DNA of 64,000 nt from Lathyrus oleraceus (Eukaryota > Streptophyta > Magnoliopsida > Fabales > Fabaceae), in the NCBI RefSeq assembly GCF_024323335.1, contig NC_066579.1, positions 252,333,575 to 252,397,574 of the forward strand. The letters are read 5' to 3'. This document shows positions 43,958 through 54,147 of this stretch, piece by piece; positions within the stretch are counted from its first letter, which is position 1, and every line of letters starts with the position of its first letter. A program made the translations under genes and the position numbers. The notes beneath the pieces are model-generated. The model saw nothing but the letters and a program-made list of their open reading frames with translations, had not been told where the DNA came from and made no database searches.

Positions 43958-46900
43958 GTAGACCATTCTTATCGACTGCAGGAGCTATAATAGATGTCAA
44001 GAAAGGAAAGTTGACATTTGAGGTAGGTGACGAGAAAATAGAATTTATACTTTCGAAATTTCTTATGGCACCTGTGATGGGAGACTCGTGTTATGCCTTA
44101 GATATCATTGATGAATGTGTTAGAGAATTAGAACAAAAAGAAATTATAAAAACAATTAAGTTACCATCAACTCTCATAAGGGAAGATGATGACTTTAAGA
44201 AACCCTACATCGATGATAACCATTACGAATGTTTATCCCTTACTCCAGATCCCATGCCATGCCCTAAGAAACCAACCTTAGAACTTAAGGAACTGCCTAA
44301 GAACCTGAGATATGAGTTCCTCGATGAAGAGATGAACCGTCCAGATATAGTTAGTGCTACCTTGAGCCAAGAGGAAACGAGCCAACTTTTAGACGTTTTA
44401 CGAAGATATCCCTCAGCCTTAGGATATAATATCTCTGACCTGAAAGGTATAAGCCCATCCGTATGCATGCATCGGATTTCGCTCAAAGAAGATTCAAAAC
44501 CCTCCAGAGAACATCAGAGAAGAATAAACCCTATAATGAGTGATGTTGTTAAAAAGGAAGTTCTTAAGTTACTTGAGGCAGGTATAATCTATCAGATCTC
44601 GGATAGTAAGTGGGTAAGCCCTGTGCATGTAGTACCTAAAAAGGGAGGCATCACAGTCATGCAAAACGATAAAGGCGAACATGTAGCAAAACGATTAGAA
44701 GGAGGATGGCGGATGTGTATAGATTACAGAAAATTAAATAAAGCAACTAGGAAGGATCATTTCCCTTTACCATTTATAGACCAAATGTTGGAGCGTCTAG
44801 CCAGACACTCTTACTTTTGTTATCTAGATGGATACTCTGGATTCTTCCAAATACCTATCCACCCCGAAGATCAAGAAAAAACTACCTTTACATGCCCTTA
44901 TGGAACATTTGCCTACAGACGAATGCCATTCGACCTCTGTAATGCCCCAGCTACTTTCCAACGCTGCATGATGTCAATCTTCGCATATTACCTAGACGGT
45001 ATCATGGAAGTGTTTATGGATGATTTCTCGGTTTACGGATTTGATTTCCATAATTGTCTTGCTAACCTTGAGAAAATCCTGGAGAGATGCGTGGAGGTGA
45101 ACCTCATGCTAAACTGGGAAAAGTGTCATTTCATGGTAACCGAAGGAATAGTTTTACGACATATAGTTTCCGAAAAAGGTATAGAGGTAGATAAAGCTAA
45201 AATAGAAGTTATAGAAAACCTAAAACCCCCTAAAACTATCAGAGAAGTCCGAAGCTTTCTTGGACACGCTGGATTCTATCGGCGTTTTATTAAGGACTTC
45301 TCCAAAATAACTAAACCTTTAACTGGACTTTTAATGAAAGATGCTGAATTCATTTTTAATGAAAAATGTAATGACGCATTTAATCTTTTAAAGCAAGCGT
45401 TAATCTTAGCACCCATTATGAAACCACCTGATTGGTCAGAACCTTTTGAGATAATGTGCGATGCTAGTGATTATGCAGTTGGAGCCGTTCTAGGACAAAG
45501 GAAAGATAAAAAATTACATGCCATTTATTATGCCAGTAGAACCCTAGATGCTGCCCAACTTAACTACGCAACAACTTAAAAAGAATTACTCGCTGTAGTT
45601 TTCGCTGTAGAGAAATTTAGATCTTATCTAGTAGGAGCAAAAATTATAGTTTACACCGATCATGCTGCCATTCGTTACCTATTAAGTAAAAAGGATGCCA
45701 AGCCCAGGTTACTCCGATGGATTCTATTACTACAAGAGTTTGATTTAGATATAAGAGATAAAAAAGGCACTGAAAATGTAGTAGCCAATCACCTTTCTAG
45801 GCTAGAACATCTAAAACATGAATTAATACCCATAAATGATGATTTCGCCTATGATAGACTGATAGCTAGAGTAGAAACCATTGAAGATAATAACCTAAGC
45901 CCTCATGAGCGTCCCCAAAATTCCTTAGCAATAAGTAACGTATCGTGGTATGCAGACTTCGTTAATTACCTAGCTGCTGATATAGTACCCCCTGATCTTG
46001 ACTACCACCGCAAGAAGAAAGTCTTCCACGATGTGAGAAACTTCTATTGGGACGAACCGCTCCTTTTCAAAAGGGGTAAAGATGGCATTTTTCGCCGTTG
46101 CGTTCCAGAAGAAGAGGTAAATAGTATTATCGAGCATTGTCACTATGCACCTTATCATGGACATGCGAGCCCCTCTAAGACATACGCCAAGATTCTTCAA
46201 GCTGGCCTATTCTGGCCTACCATGTGGCGTGATGTCTATGCTTGCATTGTCAAGTGTGATAGATGCCAACGCACTGGAAACATTTCAAGGCGTGATGAAA
46301 TGCCTCTAAGAAACATTCAGGAAGTAGAACTCTTTGACGTATGGGGTATAGATTTCATGGGACCTTTCCCACCATCCTTAGGGAACAGGTATATCTTAGT
46401 AGCTGTGGACTATGTGTCTAAGTGGATCGAAGTTATAGCTGCACCCACAAACGACACTAGGGTAGTAATCAAACTATTTAAAAACTATATATTCCCTAGA
46501 TTTGGAACACCAAGTTTAGTCATAAGCGATGGAGGATCACACTTTATATCGAGAATATTTGACAAACTTTTAAGAAAATATGGAGTTAGGCATAGAGTAG
46601 CAACACCAACCACCCACAGACTAGTGGCCAAGTAGAAGTATCTAATAGGGAGATAAAACAAATCCTAGAGAAAATTGTTTCTATTTCTAGGAGAGACTGG
46701 TCTCAGAAGCTTCAAGAAGCATTATGGGCCTATAGAACCGCTTTCAAAACCCCTATAGGAACTACTCCTTACCAACTAGTTTATGGAAAATCCTGTCACT
46801 TACCGTTCGAATTAGAGCATAAGGCCTATTGGGCCATTAAAACTTTGAATTTAGACTACCTAGCTGCTGGAGAAAAGCGTACCCTAGACATTCATAAAAT

Positions 46901-47249
46901 AGAAGAACTTAGGCAATCTGCCTATGAGAATGCAAAAATATACAAAGAAAGAACAAAAGCCTATCACGACAAAATAATAGTAAAGAAAAACTTCAATATA
47001 GGCGATCCTGTTCTCCTTTTCAACTCTAGGTTACGACTCTTCCCTGGAAAGCTACGTTTAAGATGGACTGGTCCTTTCGAAGTATCCAAGATTCTGAGAT
47101 CCGGAGCCGTAGAAATCAAGAACGAAACCTGTAGTCCATTCATTGTAAATGGACAAAGACTGAAGCTCTACGAAGGAGGAGACATTCCAGCATACTACTC
47201 AAGCCACACTCTGATTGATCCACCAATCCCTACTACTACAGGTGTATAA
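43945..47249 (+). pseudogene. pol: pol of element F: end of protease, RT, RNase H, integrase
   Basis: Begins in the protease tail (PILLGRPFLSTAGA). RT has CIDYRKLNKATRKDHFPLPF, LDGYSGFFQI and the catalytic FMDDFSVYG (near 45015). RNase H keeps the first Asp (MCDASDYAVG). A stop at 45577-45579 is the only nonsense change up to the integrase, where HHCC (about 46135-46270), GIDFMGPF and VISDGGSHF are intact. A frameshift near 46612 falls just before the catalytic Glu segment ([10 protein letters not shown]), after which the frame is open to 47249, including the GPFEV C-terminal motif. The pol is therefore two small changes away from full length, but dead as it stands. Confidence 0.88.
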
Positions 47250-47287
47250 ATTATAATCGTCAAGCTAATGACGTTAAACAAGCGCTG

Positions 47288-47305
47288 CATGGGAGGCAAC
47301 CCATG
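47288..47305 (+). repeat. Hairpin after pol of element F
   Basis: CATGGG-AGGCAA-CCCATG, a perfect 6-bp stem with a 6-nt loop, 38 bp after the pol stop, preceded by AAACAAGCGCTG. The GGGAGGCAACCCA word is recurrent at this place in legume Athila elements as far as I recall. Confidence 0.6.
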
Positions 47306-47389
47306 GTTTTTCTTTCATTTTACTTTTCACATTTATTTAATTTTATTTTTCTTTTATCATATTTTGCATTAAGACTAAAATTTAAATGG

Positions 47390-47425
47390 TATGCATTTTC
47401 AGGATCACTTTCTTAACTTTTACAG
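47390..47425 (+). promoter_or_regulatory. Candidate 3' splice sites before the first extra ORF of F
   Basis: ATGCATTTTCAG (ending 47401) and CTTAACTTTTACAG (ending about 47424) precede the ATG at 47427. Expression of an ORF after pol would need a spliced or subgenomic RNA; these are plausible acceptors only. Confidence 0.35.
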
Positions 47426-47426
47426 G

Positions 47427-48658
47427 ATGCAGGATTTCGATGACATGCATGTGGCCTATAGAGATAATGCTCAGAGAGAGCGCTACATCGCTCTGTATCA
47501 ACGCCCTATGGAACCTTCACGTTATCCTGATCAGCATTGTACGGAGGCACTGGGCATTGAGCCGAGTATTCGATTCCTTAGCCACCAGCTTCACTGGGAC
47601 GAGTTTGCTGATGACTTGAGTAACACCTACAGGAACCTAACATTGGAGTTCCTGAGTTCATTCGACTATGACCCATACTCTGGACCAGATGGGTATGCTG
47701 CTTTCAGGCTCTTTGGAGTTGAGTACTCTTTCAGCCAGAAAGAGTTCGGCGACCTACTAGGTTTCCAGACCACTCCTGATGCTATCCCGGAGACACCTAT
47801 GGGATATTTTCTGGGTAAGGAGGTTGAGAAGTTTTGGAGTGATATCTCAGGTGGCGGAAGCCAGGATCCATCTACGCAGCTATCTCATGTTATACATAAC
47901 CCCGCCTTCAGATACTTTCAGATAATATTGGCACATTCCTTCCTGGGAAGGCCGGATGCAGAGACATTACTGAGTGAAGAGGAGATCTTCCTACTATTTT
48001 GTGCATCCCAGTCTCCCCCAGTAGCATGTGGGAACGTTTTGTTATATAGTCTCAGCGGTATCTCCAGATCTACCGAAGGAGTCATCCATGTGGGCAGAAT
48101 CATCACACAGATTGCTGTCGCTTTAGGTCTGTCTTGCAAGCTGTCACATCTCCGGATCTACTGTGGTACACTACCATGGACATCGACTTCTGTTTGAACA
48201 GAGGGTTAATGAGGAGAGCCTCTTTCCACCCATGTCAGTTCTAATTGTTGGTCGACAGCGAGGCTATCCATTATTTCACACTGCCAGATCCTATGATGAC
48301 CAGTGTCCATGATCTAGCGAATTGGAGTTATGCTCTAGAGGACCAAGGAGAGACCGTCGAGGAGCCGAGATCACCACCCATTGCTGAATACACGCCTACA
48401 CCACCATCTCCCAGGATCACTGTTTTCTCTAATAATCTTTCATTGCAGACCCCCGACATCCGCACTCAGATTGCTGAGTGTCATAGAGAGATCGCAGAGC
48501 TTAGACAGGAGGTGGCTGACCTCACTTTACAGATGGGAGTGTCTGATCTCACCCATGCTACTGAAGCCGATTGTCTATATCAGGAGATCGCAGAGCTCAG
48601 GCAGGAAGTAGCCATGCTTCGTGGATCCTCTCAGGAAGACGACATCCCTACTATATGA
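47427..48658 (+). pseudogene. First extra ORF of F (ATHILA ORF-1-like), broken
   Basis: Start chosen at MQDFDDMHVAYRDN. Core motifs: LTLEFLSSFDYDP, FRLFGVEYSFSQKEFGDLLGF, HNPAFRYFQIILAHSFLGR and VGRIITQIAVALGL. A frameshift near 48165 and a TAA at 48242-48244 break it; the C-terminal part (48245-48658) has a Pro-rich linker and two copies of EIAELRQEVA, a coiled coil. It is clearly related to the next ORF, so the pair looks like a duplication. The family is known after pol in Athila elements, where it is sometimes called envelope-like; no function is established. Confidence 0.75.
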
Positions 48659-49281
48659 TCTCACCATTTCATCTTATTTTATCTCTTTTTTATATTTCTT
48701 GTATTTACATAACTCATCTTATATTATCGCATTTGGAATATTATATAAACTACGTCTATACATTGATATTTCTACTTTTATCTATATATGTCTTATGCTT
48801 GTTTTATGTGCATTTTTTATTTTCAGTTATTTATTTATTTATTAGTCTAATATTTAATTTTTTGTTTCATTTTCATTTTTATTTTTACTTTTATAAAAAT
48901 TATGCAAGCCAATGATACTAGGAAATCACAAGACAAATGCTATCCGGACCCCTCAAAGCCAAAAGACAAGAGAAGCCCAAGCCAAAGGACCAAAATCCAG
49001 CCCAGCCAGATTTTGCCTTGTGGCGCCCGCCACAGCGTCTGTAAAAGGTCGGGGCAAAACCCCTTTCTTCACCATTTTCACACCTTACAACCTTCCAAAC
49101 CCATTTTTTCACCTTGGAAAAACATCCTTGAACCCACAAAAAGCTCACACCTTTCTAATCCCCACGTCGTACAAATCATTTTTCCGATTTCCATTTCCAT
49201 TTTCATCCGTTGGATTTCGTAAAAATCCAACCTTTTCACATTCCACTTCATCTTCTTCGTCACTTTTCAATAGCTACACAA
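48659..49281 (+). other. Spacer between the two extra ORFs of F
   Basis: T-rich, non-coding. At 49019-49034 TGTGGCG-CC-CGCCACA forms a perfect hairpin reminiscent of the TTGTGGCGGGCGCCAC block of the LTR, just before the second ORF. A TATA-like ATTATATAAAC lies near 48738. A separate promoter or processing site for the second ORF is possible but unproven. Confidence 0.45.
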
Positions 49282-50706
49282 ATGGAGTTTAATGGATTCA
49301 TTCTTCGAGGAGGGAAACCGGGGGATAGACAAAGAAAAATTATCGAACGGTTGCAAAATCGGGAGATCCTCCCGACAAGGTATGTTGACGAAAATTGTCT
49401 CTACACTTTAGGTATCTATCATAGCATATTTCATTTATTAGATAACTTAGGTTTGCATACTTTCTTTTCCAACAAAGAACCCACCTATGAGCGATTGACA
49501 ATTGAATTCTTGAGTTCCTTAATTTATATTGTCAACCCTAGCACTGCTAGCACAATTGGTACTGTCAGATTTAGAATGTTTGTTGTTGAATATGAATTCA
49601 GTACCGACGAACTAGCCAGCTTGTTAGGAATCCCTCATGGGGACGGTGCTATTTGTGAGACCCCTTTGGATTCGGAGTGGTCAGTTGAGGTATTTTCCTT
49701 CTGGGAGTGTTTATCAAACACTTCCATAAACTCTTTTGAAGGAGTTCTTGCCTCAACTATCCATAACCCGGCCATCAGAATTTTTAGATATCTATTGGCA
49801 TGCACTATTTTTGGCTGGGAGAATCCAAATAAGGTTAATGCTAGAGAGCTTCTATTTTTACAAGGAAGCCTCACAAATAGACGAATTAATTTGGTCCCGT
49901 TCCTGCTTGCTCATATGACTTTAACTTTGAATAAAGCGAGACCGATTTCTTTTGGTGGATTGATTACATCTATTGCTCGGGCGCTTAACCTGATCAATGA
50001 GATGGCTACCCTAGACCCCTTACATCCTCGCACAATTAACCTAAAATTTCTAAGAGACATGAAATTGTGTCGTTTGAGGAGAGAAGGAGGCTATATGCTT
50101 ATGGTTCATGGTGTAGCCATCCCATCTGTTATTTTACCGTGCACTAGACGTACAGATGTACGAGATGAAAGGAATTGGACCTGCGCTCCAAACATTCCTG
50201 ATGAGGCGGGACATGACACTGATGATGAATATGATCGGAGAGAGAGATCTCCCGTACCCCATATGTCCCCCCATCATCCTTCACCATCACACACCGCACC
50301 ATCTTCTTCTTCTGCAGGTACCACTCCTGGCTTTTATATTACGGAGGAGATGTGGCGTGACCACATGGCTAGAGAGCAGAGGCGTGACGACCTACTCTCT
50401 ACCATCCAACAACAGCTGGCGAATAACATGAGATTCATGCAAGAGTCGCAGCGGAGGACAGACAGGTCCTACGACACTGTTTTACAGTCCCTGCAAACGA
50501 TCACAGATACACAAGACCGTCAGCAACACCACCACCGTCAGCATATTGCTCTCATAGAAAACACTCAGGGTTCCATTTTGGGTAACCTTCGAGAGGTGAG
50601 GACCGCGCAGGATGCCCTGCAGGCGAGGATGGATCAGAGAGACCATCGTCGTACCCGATCACGTCGTCCACCTCAGGATGGCGAGGGCACTAGTGGTCAG
50701 CAATAG
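49282..50706 (+). CDS. Second extra ORF of F (ATHILA ORF-1-like), intact
   Basis: An uninterrupted frame of 474 residues from ATG at 49282 (MEFNGFILRGGKPGDRQRK); the frame is open further upstream without an ATG. It shares with the first ORF the motifs TIEFLSSLIYIV, FRMFVVEYEFSTDELASLLGI, HNPAIRIFRYLLACTIFGWE and FGGLITSIARALNL. After about residue 310 comes a Ser/Pro/His-rich linker and a Gln/Arg-rich, probably helical tail ending RTRSRRPPQDGEG. I see no signal peptide and no convincing membrane anchor, which argues against a classical envelope protein. It is the only complete ORF in element F. Confidence 0.75.
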   Translation: MEFNGFILRGGKPGDRQRKIIERLQNREILPTRYVDENCLYTLGIYHSIFHLLDNLGLHTFFSNKEPTYERLTIEFLSSLIYIVNPSTASTIGTVRFRMFVVEYEFSTDELASLLGIPHGDGAICETPLDSEWSVEVFSFWECLSNTSINSFEGVLASTIHNPAIRIFRYLLACTIFGWENPNKVNARELLFLQGSLTNRRINLVPFLLAHMTLTLNKARPISFGGLITSIARALNLINEMATLDPLHPRTINLKFLRDMKLCRLRREGGYMLMVHGVAIPSVILPCTRRTDVRDERNWTCAPNIPDEAGHDTDDEYDRRERSPVPHMSPHHPSPSHTAPSSSSAGTTPGFYITEEMWRDHMAREQRRDDLLSTIQQQLANNMRFMQESQRRTDRSYDTVLQSLQTITDTQDRQQHHHRQHIALIENTQGSILGNLREVRTAQDALQARMDQRDHRRTRSRRPPQDGEGTSGQQ

Positions 50707-51837
50707 GTATTCAGGTAACTCTTCCCTTATCTTATTTTGAAACACTGGAACAATGTTCGATTTAAGTGTGGGGGGAGACTCTATCGTTTTTTCTTTATTA
50801 CCTTTCTCGTCTTTTCCTTTATCGCTTTTTCTTTGCTGTTTTTAGATAAGTTTATTTATTGTTATTTCCTTTTAGTTGTTTATTTTGCTTTTTAGTATAA
50901 TGCATGAGTCTGACGAGTCACCAAATATAGTAGATCTTTAGTACAATCCTACCTCCCCATACCTTTAGCCCCACCGGAAAAAAAAATTGCAAAAGAAAAT
51001 AGTGTTATTCCGAAAGTTTTCAGGTTTTAAAGACATGTTTTGAGTAAGGATGCGTTGACTTGGGAGAACTTTGCGAAACATCAGTATTATTTTAGCACCA
51101 TAGACTTCGTAAATATAGGAACCACTCCTGAAACCCCATATACCATGGCCTTAATCATCATTTTCGTATAAGTCCTCAATAGTTTATCTCAGCAGTCAGC
51201 TCCGGCCTACGCATCCTCTACGTAGGGGACCGATGCAAATAAGTGAATGATCCAGCAAAACAAAAAAATAAAAGAAAGCAAAAAGGCAACTCTGGTATAG
51301 GTGACCCTCACAAAGTCATTTAAACCAAAGAATTATAAAAATTTGCTACAAAAAGAAAAAGAAAAACTTATCCACCGTTAGTTGGTTCAGAGGTATCTGG
51401 CACTGAACTCGGTAGGGCAGATTACGATCTGATCCCCCACAACTACAGTTAGGTCAAATAAAAGGGTTTACACATATTTATATGCCAGAAACCCCATGCT
51501 CAGATCATAATCACTAACAGGCCAGTCTACTATGAAGCATGTACGGATAACGGGCTTAATGTGATTGCGCCTGAATGAAAAGGACACAAAAAGAGATGAA
51601 GAGGCAGGCCTAGGTATTGTGGGATGATATGGGTTGGTTAATATAGGAATGAAGTTTATGTCCGTATTTGCGGATTAGTGTCATCATGATACCCTTAGTT
51701 CACTCAGTTAGTACCTATCACTGCATCCCGACTTGAACTTAGAATTTTTACCTGAGGCACTCGTTTACATAAAAAAAAATTATCAGCTTTTTAATGTTTT
51801 GCTTGAGGACAAGCAAAGGTTTAAGTGTGGGAGAGTT
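50707..51837 (+). other. 3' UTR of element F
   Basis: Non-coding. Two near-copies of TTTAAGTGTGGGRGAG, at 50761-50777 and just before the 3' LTR (51820-51834), mark purine-rich tracts; the second is the likely PPT, the first may be an internal PPT as known from other retroelements. Confidence 0.6.
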
Positions 51838-53142
51838 TGATAACACTGAAATTTACCGTATTTTCGACTCCGATTTCACATGCATTCTAGTTGTTTTATT
51901 GTTATTTTGTTGTGTTATTGCTATGTTTTCCTTTGTTTTCAGGTTTTTACTTTAATCGGAGCCCCGGTCGAGAAAAGGAGTGAAAAAGAGCAAAAAACCC
52001 TAAAATTCAGCATTTTGTACTTGTGGCCTACCCCATGGCTGCGCCATAGACCCTGCCAGGATGTGTCCAAGCTCAACTTCCCTCAACTGCCACGTTCCCC
52101 ACTACTTCCACTAAGGCGCCTCAGATTGGCCTTGTGGCGGGCGCCATGGCCTTGTGGCGGGCGCCACAAGAGGAAAAGTTTTCCCTCCCATTTTCAAGTT
52201 GAAGGGCATCCTTGTCATTTCCATCTTTTTACTTGCTTATAAATAGAAACTCGAAATCACTTTTACAATCATCCAAACTTAGAGCAGAGGCAAACTCAGA
52301 GCAACTTTGTTTCACTTAGGCATATATTCAGTATTATAAAGTGGTAATCGCTTCGCATTGGAGTGTTACCACAATTGTGTAATCAAGTCTGTGATAGAGT
52401 CTGTAATCGAGTTTGGAGCACTTTGGAAGGAAGTTAATCCTGCCGCCATTTTCGTTTCCGCTTTGCAATTTATTCAACCCTCCGATTCGAGCAGGTTTTT
52501 ATTACTTGTCTTTAACTTATTTATTTTCTCGCACTCGCTTTAATTTATTTATTTCCTCGCACTCGCTTTAAATTATTTATTTTCTCGCACTCACTTTAAA
52601 TTATTTATTTCCTCGCACTCGCTTTACTTTTATTTATTTTCTCGCACTCGCTTTAAATTATTTATTTCCTCGCACTCGCTTTACTTTTATTTATTTTCTC
52701 GCACTCGCTTTACTTTTATTTACTTTCCGCACTCGCACTACTTTTATTTACTTTCCGCACTCGCACTACTTTTATTTAAATTAATGCACTTTTACTTTAC
52801 CATGTCTAACTAAATCTATAAGGTTAGAATGTAAGAATCGTAATTGAACCGATAATCCGTACAATTGTTCGTAGAAGCACTTAAGGGCTATTTTAACTTT
52901 CAACTTATGTTTTCCCGCACTTAATTTCCGTTGGGTAAGATCGAAAGTCGTCCAACGTCTTTTTAAACTTAATTGTTTTTAACTATTTCAAAAACAGCGA
53001 AAGCGCTTTGTTTAGTTCATTAGGAGTTTTAACTTAAGAAGAAAAGAGATTTTAAAACTATTTTCGGACGCGTTTATAAGTTTAGAGTCTGGTTCGTGAG
53101 AACCTCTTTTGGTTAAGAAATCCAGGTTATAATATTTTTCAA
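51838..53142 (+). mobile_element. 3' LTR of element F, truncated
   Basis: Begins TGATAACACTGAAATTTACC after AAGTGTGGGAGAGTT. It matches the 5' LTR to about 53142 (the AATATTTTTCAA word) and then breaks off, missing about 430 bp. It includes the TATA box at 52238-52245, the nine-unit CGCACTCG array (about 52526-52780) and the hairpin CTTGTGGCG (52131-52139) / CGCCACAAG (52162-52170). Confidence 0.88.
52526..52780 (+). repeat. Nine-unit CGCACTCG tandem array in 3' LTR of F
   Basis: Counterpart of the array at 40724-40970, with the same number of units but a different order of the CTTTAAATT and CTTTACTTTT variants in the middle, suggesting unit exchange after insertion. Confidence 0.8.
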
Positions 53143-54147
53143 AAGAATATTTGAGATGTCTCATGACAAAGGCACATTTGAGATGTCTTGAACATGAGAA
53201 ACATTTTTCCAAAAGAATGAACCAATTTGAAGCATTATATCAAAAGTTATGCCATTTTGAATTTCCATGCACCCTTTGTGATCAAATGACCATAACTCCT
53301 CAACCATTCATCATATGGACATGAATTAGGACTTTTTGGAAAGGGGAGACAAAGATCTACAACTTTCATGTTCACCAAAAATCCATTTGAAACATCCTTG
53401 ATATTGAAAAGTCAAGTTGAATGTGGACCAAAAACTTGCCAAATTTGGAAACTTTGAATTATAGGTCACTTTCCATTTTTGGTAACTTTTGCCATGACCT
53501 TTGAATCTTCAAGATGGATGCTTAGAACGATAAATGGATCCCTTTTGAACATGATTGAGGTGTCTCAACTCATTTCCCCACCTCATAGCCCTCAGTTGCC
53601 TGCACAGTTGACTTTTTGGTCCTTAGATGACCTTGAAATGTCCTGATCAGCTTGAGCCTCCACCACTTGGGGAAATTGCTCAAAAATGAAACCCTAGCTT
53701 ATGTAAGCTCCTTATGACAATCATGTGATCCTCATCCCAAGAAAATACCTCATCTCTTTGAGAAGCCCTGGTTGGAAGAATTGCGTTGATTAGGGTTGAC
53801 TAGAGGTCACAACCCTAATCCAAAGGAACTTGAGAATGAACTATGAAACTCTTGATGCTGATAGAACCATGATGATGATAATATATCCTTGCAAACAAGA
53901 TGATACTCAATACCTTTGAAGAATCAAGAAACCCTAACTGAAGCCCATGCCCTCAGATGGTTGATCATCAATTCATAGAGACCCTCAGACTTGAATCATG
54001 TAACTTCTCCATCTTTTGAAAAGACCTTGGAGGATGACCTTCTCATTTCACATGAGATTCAAAATGCAATGCCTAATGCCCTAAAATATGAAATGCAATG
54101 TGTCAAACTAGTCTCAAGAAGAGGAGGGCAAATTTTGAGGTATTACA
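53143..54147 (-). mobile_element. LTR fragment of the element B type
   Basis: On the minus strand it starts TGTAATACCTCAAAATTTGCCC at 54147 and follows the same course as the first kilobase of the B LTR (shared words such as GACTTTTTGGAAA and AATTATAGGTCACTT, read on plus, near 53331 and 53457 against 11855 and 11969). It is cut off at 53142 against the F LTR and, at its start, abuts an Ogre LTR about 77 bp after that LTR's expected start. Confidence 0.65.

Larger units (their letters stand above)
40033..53142 (+). mobile_element. Element F: Athila-like Ty3/gypsy retrotransposon
   Basis: Two LTRs starting TGATAACACTG, a PBS TGGCGCCGTTGTCGGGGA typical of Athila (tRNA-Asp type), gag-protease, RT-RNase H-integrase, and two extra ORFs after pol. 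It inserted into the protease of Ogre element D (flank GTGCT at 40028-40032). The 3' LTR stops at about 53142 and the right duplication is missing, so a deletion or rearrangement removed its end. By eye the LTRs differ by a few percent, implying a moderately old insertion. Confidence 0.9.

Noticed and set aside
48571..49148. Frames of 74-126 codons in the F spacer suggesting a small membrane protein
   Set aside because: The hydrophobic runs come from T-rich DNA; overlapping frames in both directions and no homology that I recognise.
49210..49281. Upstream extension of the second extra ORF of F
   Set aside because: The extension has no ATG; the first ATG at 49282 is a better start.
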